NCBI GenBank assembly: GCA_009697485.1
Contig: SICY01000040.1
Coordinates: 1-7,009 of the forward strand
Direction of reading: 5' to 3'
DNA length: 7,009 bases
Origin: Nitrosarchaeum sp.
Lineage (GTDB): Archaea; Thermoproteota; Nitrososphaeria; Nitrososphaerales; Nitrosopumilaceae
Positions 1-4,583 of the stretch are shown here, in pieces. The number at the start of each line of letters is the position of its first letter. Positions within the stretch are counted from its first letter, which is position 1. The notes under the pieces were generated by a model. It was given only the letters and a program-made list of their open reading frames with translations. It was not told the origin of the DNA and did no database searches. The position numbers were made by a program, and so were the translations under genes.

Positions 1-231
1 GAAAAGCAACAACTATCGTCTCTTTGTAGCTTACCCGGCATTGGCGAGAAATTTGCTGTTAGAATGCTTGAGAAATTCGGAACTCCTTTGAAAGTTTTCA
101 CTGCTACAACTGCTGAACTTGCAAAAGTTGAAGGACTAGGGGATGTCAGAGCTAAAAAAATAAAAAAAGTGCTTGAATCTCAAAGCAAATACATCAAAGC
201 ATCAAACCAAAAAACTTTGCATGATGCATGA
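1..231 (+). CDS. XPF/Hef-family nuclease, C-terminal helix-hairpin-helix end (5' truncated)
   Basis: The frame is open from the first base and ends at TGA 229-231, so only the last 76 residues of a longer protein are present. They form a tandem helix-hairpin-helix (HhH2) module. The first hairpin is LPGIGEKFA at about residues 11-19, followed by the LEKFGTP helix. The second hairpin is VEGLGDVRAKKIKKVL at about residues 43-58. A short polar tail follows. This layout matches the C-terminus of archaeal XPF/Mus81/Hef structure-specific nucleases, which cut branched or forked DNA; there the HhH pair binds DNA and supports dimerisation. The ERCC4 nuclease domain and any helicase domain would lie upstream, outside the window. 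UvrC ends in a similar module and is the main alternative. The spacing and the 'vfTATTAELAKVEGLG' style look closer to Hef/XPF. The stop codon lies 25 bases before the next ATG. Confidence 0.65.
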   Translation, partial: EKQQLSSLCSLPGIGEKFAVRMLEKFGTPLKVFTATTAELAKVEGLGDVRAKKIKKVLESQSKYIKASNQKTLHDA

Positions 232-234
232 TAC

Positions 235-246
235 TATTAAATAAAT
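235..246 (+). promoter_or_regulatory. TATA-box-like element of the first sulfurtransferase gene
   Basis: The sequence TATTAAATAAAT lies in the 25-base gap after the XPF/Hef-like stop codon. Its core TTAAATAA (237-244) is centred about 26 bases upstream of the ATG at 266, the spacing expected for a leaderless archaeal transcript. It is only about 16 bases upstream of the ATG at 257. The call rests on position and AT-rich composition only. Confidence 0.45.
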
Positions 247-256
247 TAACCAATCT

Positions 257-1024
257 ATGTCATTTATGTTAGTTTCAATAGATTGGCTAAAAGATCATAC
301 CTCTGATCCAAATATTATAATTTTAGATACACGTCCTAAAACAATGTTTTTGTACGGTCATATTCCAAAATCTCAATCACTAACAATGGAACAAGTTATT
401 CAATTTGATCAATACGGTGCAAATCTAGTTATTGATGAAAAAAAAATCGCTGATCTTTTTAGCTCACTTGGAATTGATATTTCTAAAACTGTTATCCTTA
501 TTGGCGATTCCATGGATCCATCGGCTGCTAGAATTGCATGGACATTTCTCTACTTTGGACATGAAAAAATATATCTACTTGATGCAAATATTATGGACTT
601 GCAAAAAAATGGGCTTGAATTAACAAAAAAATTATTCACTCGTGAATTAGCAACATTTATTCCAAAAATCAACTCTAAAATTCGAATAGAATCTGATCAT
701 CTTAAAGAAAATTTAAATAATTTTGCAGTCTTAGATGCAAGAACACCTCAAGAGTTTATGGGTGGGCATTTACCTAACTCAAAACTAATTCCATTTACTG
801 AAGGAATAGCGTATGATGGTAAATTATTTCAAAATAAAGATTTTTTACAAAATCTATTTTCTCAAAACCAAGTATCTAAAGACAGTGAAATTGTTTGCTA
901 TTGTATGCATGGTCATAGGGCATCTAGTCTATTTTTACAATTGATGATTGCAGGTTATCAAAATATAAAATTGTATGATGGTTCATTTGTTGATTGGTAT
1001 GGACGGAGATTGCCCCTTGAGTAG
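257..1024 (+). CDS. Two-domain rhodanese-like sulfurtransferase
   Basis: A 255-aa cytoplasmic protein with two tandem rhodanese domains and no signal peptide. Rhodaneses move sulfane sulfur from donors such as thiosulfate or 3-mercaptopyruvate to an acceptor through a cysteine persulfide. The N-terminal domain (about 5-120) has the hallmark LDTRP...GHIP (residues 23-37). It has Asp84 (LIGDSMD) where a catalytic Cys would sit, so it is the usual inactive domain. The C-terminal domain (about 143-253) has LDARTPQEF...GGHLP (159-173) and the active loop CMHGHRA with catalytic Cys216, preceded by Cys214. The loop differs from the CRKGVTA, CGSGVTA and CRIGERS versions of well-known families, so the donor cannot be named. 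The outermost ATG is given. The ATG at 266 (Met4) fits the TATA box spacing better, and no Shine-Dalgarno site precedes either. The 3' end overlaps the convergent Nob1 gene by 42 bases. Confidence 0.9.
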   Translation: MSFMLVSIDWLKDHTSDPNIIILDTRPKTMFLYGHIPKSQSLTMEQVIQFDQYGANLVIDEKKIADLFSSLGIDISKTVILIGDSMDPSAARIAWTFLYFGHEKIYLLDANIMDLQKNGLELTKKLFTRELATFIPKINSKIRIESDHLKENLNNFAVLDARTPQEFMGGHLPNSKLIPFTEGIAYDGKLFQNKDFLQNLFSQNQVSKDSEIVCYCMHGHRASSLFLQLMIAGYQNIKLYDGSFVDWYGRRLPLE

Positions 1025-1489
1025 TTTTCTCTTAAGTGGTGTGCCACACATTGGACACTCTTTTCCAATCGTATGATTTGTACGACATCCCGGACAATAA
1101 TGAACCCATTTGCCAACGTCTTGAAAACCATTTGTCATTATAGGTGATATCTTCAATCCTATGTTTTTTGCAACATTTGTAATTGCAAAATCATCTGAAA
1201 TAATCTCGCCTTTCAGGCTGATGCATAGCGCAATTATTGAAATATCTTGCTTTGATAATTGTGGAAAATCCCCAGTTTCTCTGGCAGATGCTATGGCTGC
1301 ATTTGTTGATTCTTTGTCCGGATCCATTATTTTTAATCGATTAGTTTCTAGCAGTGTTCCTAACGCATCCTGATTTTTTTTAATGTGTTTTATTTCCTCA
1401 TAAACAAGAGATGTCGTATAGCAATCATTGGCTGATCCAAATGGAACTCCTGCATAAAATGCACTTGCATCTAATATTCTAAAATCCAA
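983..1489 (-). CDS. nob1: rRNA maturation endonuclease Nob1 (PIN domain plus zinc ribbon)
   Basis: A 168-aa protein with a PIN nuclease domain (about 1-125) followed by a zinc ribbon (about 130-152), the normal length and layout of archaeal Nob1. Known Nob1 proteins cut the 16S rRNA precursor at its mature 3' end during small-subunit assembly. Candidate metal-binding acids are Asp7 (ILDASAF), Glu31/Glu32 (VYEEIKH), Asp82 (LSKQDISIIAL) and Asp99/Asp100 (ISDDFAI). The TGDFPQLSKQD stretch is typical of the family. Zinc ligands are Cys132, Cys135, Cys145 and Cys148 (CPGC and CPMC). A basic tail (KRKLLKGQ) follows. The start is TTG at 1489-1487: an in-frame TGA lies three codons upstream, and Met1 is followed directly by the conserved DFRILDAS strand. 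The start lies inside the end of the NAD kinase gene (11-base overlap), so translation is probably coupled. The 3' end runs antisense into the sulfurtransferase gene. Confidence 0.9.
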   Translation of the reverse strand: MDFRILDASAFYAGVPFGSANDCYTTSLVYEEIKHIKKNQDALGTLLETNRLKIMDPDKESTNAAIASARETGDFPQLSKQDISIIALCISLKGEIISDDFAITNVAKNIGLKISPIMTNGFQDVGKWVHYCPGCRTNHTIGKECPMCGTPLKRKLLKGQSPSIPINK

Positions 1490-2294
1490 GTTTACTCATC
1501 TGTCTTAGTCCTCGTTTCTTCAATCTAACAAAGACTGCTGGCTTTCTATACTTTTTTATAATTATCGGTTCGCCATACCCTGCCGATTTTACTACCTGTG
1601 CATCCATCACTATACTACAGTCATGTGATGATATTATTTCTATTTTTTCATCTGGCACCACAATTGATTCTAATCTGTAAACTGGAGCAACCGGTGTTAT
1701 AATCAAAACATCTAGACTTTCATGAAGAATAGGACCGCCTAAAGAAAATGAGTGTCCTGTTGAACCACTTGGAGTGGCAATTATCACTCCATCCATTTTT
1801 TGTTTGACTGTGTCATTTTGAAATTTTATCTCAATTTCTGCAGTTTTTGTAAGATTTGTTCTACAAATGTAGATCTCATTTAATGCTGGTGGAAATTCTT
1901 TCCCTCCACATGAAGCTACAACTCTGGTTCGTTTATCTAAAAAGAATTTACCTTTTAGAATTCTATCAATTGCATCATCTATTTCATCAATAGTTATTTC
2001 AGATAGTATGCCTCTATTCCCACCTACGTTAATTGTTAGAATTGGAGTCTCATTTTCAAGATATCTGAAAACTCTTAGAGTTGTTCCATCTCCTCCTAAT
2101 GTAATTACTAGATCAAGTTTTTCTTTTTTAAGCTCCTCTAGTGTTTCTACTTTTTTTGCACCTTCTACTTCTATGGGGGAAATTGTAAATACTGTGGATT
2201 TTTTTGCTAGAAACTTTTTTGCAACGTTTTTTGCTGCATCTTCTGACTCTTTTGAACCCACTTTGCTAACCACTGCAACTTTTTGAAGTTTCAA
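1479..2294 (-). CDS. nadK: NAD kinase (ATP/polyphosphate-dependent)
   Basis: A 271-aa protein matching the usual size of prokaryotic NAD kinases, which phosphorylate NAD to NADP in the cytoplasm. The family signatures appear in order. GGDGT at residues 67-71 contains catalytic Asp69. The glycine-rich NVGGNRGILSEI follows at 89-100, then ALNE (137-140, Asn139-Glu140 for NAD binding). TPSGSTGHSFSLGGPIL (174-190) is a variant of the common TPTGSTAYSLSAGGP. The core ends with the ITPVAP strand (199-204). The start is TTG at 2294-2292: an in-frame TAG lies four codons upstream, and an AGGAG ribosome binding site sits six bases before the TTG. It is the first gene of a two-gene operon with Nob1. 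NADPH demand in autotrophic carbon fixation would be the broad role, but that is inference. Confidence 0.93.
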   Translation of the reverse strand: MKLQKVAVVSKVGSKESEDAAKNVAKKFLAKKSTVFTISPIEVEGAKKVETLEELKKEKLDLVITLGGDGTTLRVFRYLENETPILTINVGGNRGILSEITIDEIDDAIDRILKGKFFLDKRTRVVASCGGKEFPPALNEIYICRTNLTKTAEIEIKFQNDTVKQKMDGVIIATPSGSTGHSFSLGGPILHESLDVLIITPVAPVYRLESIVVPDEKIEIISSHDCSIVMDAQVVKSAGYGEPIIIKKYRKPAVFVRLKKRGLRQMSKLGF

Positions 2295-2300
2295 GTAGTT

Positions 2301-2305
2301 CTCCT
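2301..2305 (-). promoter_or_regulatory. Shine-Dalgarno site (AGGAG) deciding the TTG start of NAD kinase
   Basis: On the minus strand AGGAG lies six bases before the TTG at 2294. This is good spacing for pairing with the 3' end of archaeal 16S rRNA. The nearby upstream ATG on this strand is in another frame and runs into TGA after seven codons, so the TTG is the start. It is the clearest ribosome binding site in the window. Confidence 0.75.
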
Positions 2306-2332
2306 AAGTCTCATTTGGTTAAAAAGATATTT

Positions 2333-2345
2333 TTTATTTAATTTA
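2333..2345 (-). promoter_or_regulatory. TATA-box-like element for the NAD kinase-nob1 operon
   Basis: The minus strand reads TAAATTAAATAAA here. A TATA box centred near 2338 would place the transcription start near 2312. That gives a leader of about 17 bases, just enough to hold the AGGAG site. The whole stretch is AT-rich, so the exact box is uncertain. Confidence 0.4.
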
Positions 2346-2355
2346 TTGTAAACAC

Positions 2356-2365
2356 AAATAAGTAT
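2356..2365 (+). promoter_or_regulatory. TATA-box-like element for the CysA2-like sulfurtransferase operon
   Basis: AAATAAGTAT is centred about 27 bases upstream of the ATG at 2388, as expected for leaderless transcription. No Shine-Dalgarno sequence lies before that ATG, which supports a leaderless or very short leader mRNA. Other AT-rich hexamers in the same gap could serve instead. Confidence 0.4.
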
Positions 2366-2368
2366 GAA

Positions 2369-2380
2369 TACAAATTTGTA
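2369..2380 (+). repeat. 12-bp perfect palindrome between TATA-like box and start codon
   Basis: TACAAATTTGTA equals its own reverse complement. It lies seven bases before the ATG at 2388 and just downstream of the presumed TATA box. A bound dimeric regulator there would block transcription initiation, so it is a candidate operator. AT-rich palindromes of this length can arise by chance, and no regulator gene is nearby. Confidence 0.35.
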
Positions 2381-2387
2381 AAATAAC

Positions 2388-3233
2388 ATGAATTACGCAC
2401 ATCCCGAAGTTTTAGTAGATACAGATTGGATGTCAAAAAATCTCCCAAATGAAAATAGAAAATTAGTTGAAGTTGATTATGATCCAGTAAACGGATATCA
2501 AAAAGGTCACATTAAAGGAGCCAGCTTAATTTGGTGGAAACGAGACATTAATGATCCTATAACTAGAGACATCATTAATAAAAGACAATTTGAGACATTA
2601 ATGTCTAAAAATGGTATACGTGAAGATACTGAAGTAATTCTTTATGGTGATTTTAATAATTGGTTTGCAGCATTTGTTTTCTGGGTTTTCAAATATTATG
2701 GTCATGAAAATCTAAAAATTATGGATGGTGGTAGAAAAAAATGGGAATTAGAAAATAAAGAATACACTACAGAAGAACCACTACTTGCTTTAACTGTATA
2801 CAAAGCACAACCACCTGATGAGGGACTTAGAGCTTATTTGTTTGATGTTAGTAGAGCATTAGGACGAGAAGATACTGTGATGGTTGATGTAAGATCTCCA
2901 AAAGAATTCTCTGGAGAAATCACTGCACCTCCTGAATACCCAATGGAGCATGCACAAAGAGGTGGACATATTCCTAAAGCAAATAATATTCCATGGGCAA
3001 CTGCTGTAAATGATGCTGATGGTACATTCAAGTCTGTAGCAGATCTTAAACAAAATTATGAGTCAAAAGGTGTTACACCAGACAAAGATGTTATCTGTTA
3101 TTGTAGAATTGGAGAAAGATCATCTCATAGTTGGTTCGTTCTAAAATATCTACTAGGTTATTCCAAGGTTCGAAACTATGATGGTTCTTGGACTGAATGG
3201 GGTAACATGATAGGAAATCCTGTGGAAAAATAA
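2388..3233 (+). CDS. Thiosulfate sulfurtransferase, CysA2/SseA-type two-domain rhodanese
   Basis: A 281-aa cytoplasmic sulfurtransferase with two rhodanese domains. It transfers sulfane sulfur, probably from thiosulfate, to an acceptor through a persulfide on Cys239. The sequence closely resembles the mycobacterial CysA2/CysA3 proteins as recalled, which are of similar length (about 277 aa). Shared stretches are VILYG..NNWFAA (83-95), GHEN.K.MDGGRKKWEL (105-121), VDVRSPKEFSGEI (166-178), GGHIPKANNIPW (192-203), the active loop CRIGERSSHSWFVLKYLLG (239-257) and NYDGSWTE (263-270). The N-terminal domain carries Asp88 at the catalytic position and is inactive. Cys237 precedes the catalytic Cys. 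The ATG at 2388 is the first of the frame and fits a leaderless promoter. The next gene starts one base after the stop, so they form an operon. It is a distant paralog of the sulfurtransferase at 257-1024. Confidence 0.93.
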   Translation: MNYAHPEVLVDTDWMSKNLPNENRKLVEVDYDPVNGYQKGHIKGASLIWWKRDINDPITRDIINKRQFETLMSKNGIREDTEVILYGDFNNWFAAFVFWVFKYYGHENLKIMDGGRKKWELENKEYTTEEPLLALTVYKAQPPDEGLRAYLFDVSRALGREDTVMVDVRSPKEFSGEITAPPEYPMEHAQRGGHIPKANNIPWATAVNDADGTFKSVADLKQNYESKGVTPDKDVICYCRIGERSSHSWFVLKYLLGYSKVRNYDGSWTEWGNMIGNPVEK

Positions 3234-3234
3234 A

Positions 3235-3546
3235 TTGTCATTAGATCTTCCTGTACTAAAGAACGGCTCATTTTATTACATTAAAGACGGCGGTGCTGAT
3301 TTTATTCTGGAAGATAAAACAAAAAGAGGTCTTACAGTAAAGGACACATCCATTGATGAAAAACTAAACGTCAAAGCCGATAAAGGCATGATTCATGATA
3401 TGGATGGAATTGGACATTGGGTCCCAATTCGTTGGTATTTTCCAAAATCTCTGTTTGATCTAAAAAAAATCTCAGAATATGCCGAAGTAATGGAAAAAAA
3501 GTATATTGAACTTCGAGAGCTTACGTGTCCAGACGACAGTGACTGA
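3235..3546 (+). CDS. Conserved-looking small protein of unknown function, coupled to the sulfurtransferase
   Basis: I do not recognise this 103-aa protein. It is soluble with mixed charge and has no signal peptide or membrane segment. It begins with a predicted strand-rich part (SFYYIKDGGADFILEDKTKR) and has a central HDMDGIGHWVPIRWYFP stretch (residues 54-70) rich in His, Asp and Trp. It ends with a helix (about 71-95) and an acidic tail containing its only cysteine, Cys98. The start is TTG at 3235, one base after the sulfurtransferase stop. The next in-frame ATG would drop half the protein (Met52). Coding is supported by tight spacing, a full-length frame filling the gap to the next promoter, and coherent protein composition. 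Co-transcription suggests a role linked to sulfur transfer, for example as acceptor or partner, but this is inference. Confidence 0.75.
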   Translation: MSLDLPVLKNGSFYYIKDGGADFILEDKTKRGLTVKDTSIDEKLNVKADKGMIHDMDGIGHWVPIRWYFPKSLFDLKKISEYAEVMEKKYIELRELTCPDDSD

Positions 3547-3551
3547 TAACC

Positions 3552-3561
3552 TTTTTAAATA
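3552..3561 (+). promoter_or_regulatory. TATA box of the ferredoxin-fusion gene
   Basis: TTTTTAAATA sits in the 36-base gap between two genes and is centred about 26 bases before the ATG at 3583. This is the textbook distance for a leaderless archaeal transcript. There is no Shine-Dalgarno motif before the ATG. It is the best-placed promoter in the window and gives the yardstick for the other TATA calls. Confidence 0.65.
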
Positions 3562-3582
3562 AATTCAATCACCTCATATTGA

Positions 3583-4530
3583 ATGTCATTACTTCTAAAA
3601 GATCGAGTTTGGACAATGGAGGCGCCAACTGCAAAACGTGGTGTATATCCTCTACATGGTTTTAAACTTGGACTTTATAGATTGCCAATAAAACTTGAAG
3701 ATCCTCTAGAAATTAAATCCGTACATGATGGCCTAAAAAAGGCGTTTGAAATGGATGCTTATGCCGATAGAATATTCGCAACATATCGTTGGAAAGAACA
3801 GAACATGAAAGATCCTGATGCAAAAGGGTATGAAGAAGTAGAGTTGTCTGTAACTGTTGAAATTGTTAGTGGAGAAGTAGTCGATATTATTTATCAAATT
3901 TTTCCAATTGAAAAATTTGGTGATCCAAACTGGGTTAAAGATTATAGAAAAAAAGCAGATCATTTTGCAAAAATGGTAATTGATACTATCTTACGTAATA
4001 CAATCTTGGCAGATAAGATGATTTCTTATCTTGCAAAAGCAGAAAAGATCAATCAATACGAAGCAATACAGAGACTTGAAGATCTTACCCCTCTTGCAAA
4101 AATTGTTCTTAATGCTAAACCCAAAGCAACTGAAGCTACAGATGAAATTGTTGAAGATGATGGAAGTGAAATTGCAATTCCAGATGGAGCAAAACCTGGA
4201 CCAATTGATGTTGCTTACAAATCTAAAATGAAACCATCTTCTCCATTTGATGCAAATGGATACACCGTCAAGACTTGGGGTAGAAAAGGTACAAACAATG
4301 GAATTCTTGGTGTTTGGGGCGAATTCGTATCTGTTGATTATGATATCTGTATTGCAGATGGTGGATGTATTGAGGCATGTCCCGTTGCAGTCTATGAATG
4401 GTTTGATACTCCTGGAAATCCCGCATCTGGAAAAAAACCCCTAATGTCCAAAGAACCTGATTGCATATTTTGTCTTGCATGTGAAAATGTTTGTCCGCCA
4501 AAAGCGATTAAGATATTTGAGCAAAAATAA
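3583..4530 (+). CDS. 7Fe ferredoxin domain fused to an unrecognised N-terminal domain
   Basis: A 315-aa protein. Residues about 240-315 closely resemble the Sulfolobus zinc-containing ferredoxin, for example DYDICIADGGCIEACPVAVY and WFDTPGNPAS. Expected ligands for a [3Fe-4S] cluster are Cys256, Cys262 and Cys304, with Asp259 in place of a fourth Cys. The [4Fe-4S] cluster would use Cys294, Cys297, Cys300 and Cys266. All spacings equal those of the Sulfolobus protein. The zinc ligands are missing: its His34 aligns with Trp245, its Asp76 with Leu287, and the His16/His19 region has no His. Residues 1-180 form a soluble domain I cannot assign, with a strand-rich YEEVELSVTVEIVSGEVVDI (83-102) and helices at about 116-178. 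An acidic, Pro/Gly-containing linker (about 180-220) follows. The likely role is a low-potential electron carrier or an electron-transfer subunit. The ATG at 3583 is supported by the TATA spacing. Confidence 0.88.
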   Translation: MSLLLKDRVWTMEAPTAKRGVYPLHGFKLGLYRLPIKLEDPLEIKSVHDGLKKAFEMDAYADRIFATYRWKEQNMKDPDAKGYEEVELSVTVEIVSGEVVDIIYQIFPIEKFGDPNWVKDYRKKADHFAKMVIDTILRNTILADKMISYLAKAEKINQYEAIQRLEDLTPLAKIVLNAKPKATEATDEIVEDDGSEIAIPDGAKPGPIDVAYKSKMKPSSPFDANGYTVKTWGRKGTNNGILGVWGEFVSVDYDICIADGGCIEACPVAVYEWFDTPGNPASGKKPLMSKEPDCIFCLACENVCPPKAIKIFEQK

Positions 4531-4547
4531 GTCAATTACTTTGCACG

Positions 4548-4556
4548 TATAAATAA
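4548..4556 (+). promoter_or_regulatory. TATA box of the glycosyltransferase gene
   Basis: TATAAATAA lies in the 53-base gap after the ferredoxin gene, centred about 32 bases before the ATG at 4584. Transcription would start near 4578 and give a leader of only a few bases, too short for a ribosome binding site. It has the best match to an archaeal TATA consensus in the window. Confidence 0.6.
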
Positions 4557-4583
4557 CGACCTTACATTTTGGGAATCTAGACA

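Noticed and set aside
1..231. UvrC as the identity of the truncated first gene
   Set aside because: UvrC ends in similar helix-hairpin-helix repeats, but the wording of the hairpins and the basic C-terminal tail look more like archaeal Hef/XPF. With the catalytic part missing this is not certain.
2008..2286. A 92-codon plus-strand frame opposite NAD kinase
   Set aside because: It is Ser/Phe-rich low-complexity sequence of the kind produced antisense to a Lys/Glu-rich gene, and the NAD kinase motifs on the other strand are unambiguous.
2834..3053. Two minus-strand frames inside the CysA2-like sulfurtransferase
   Set aside because: They are antisense shadows of conserved rhodanese motifs, with no ribosome site or promoter.
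4031..4501. Several 65-77 codon frames on both strands within the ferredoxin gene
   Set aside because: They lie wholly inside a gene with clear Fe-S motifs, have odd composition (Met/Lys/Leu or Gln/His rich), and lack promoters of their own.
4531..4583. Possible tRNA or small RNA in the gap before the glycosyltransferase
   Set aside because: The gap is only 53 bases, has no cloverleaf arms, and is explained by the TATA box and a very short leader.
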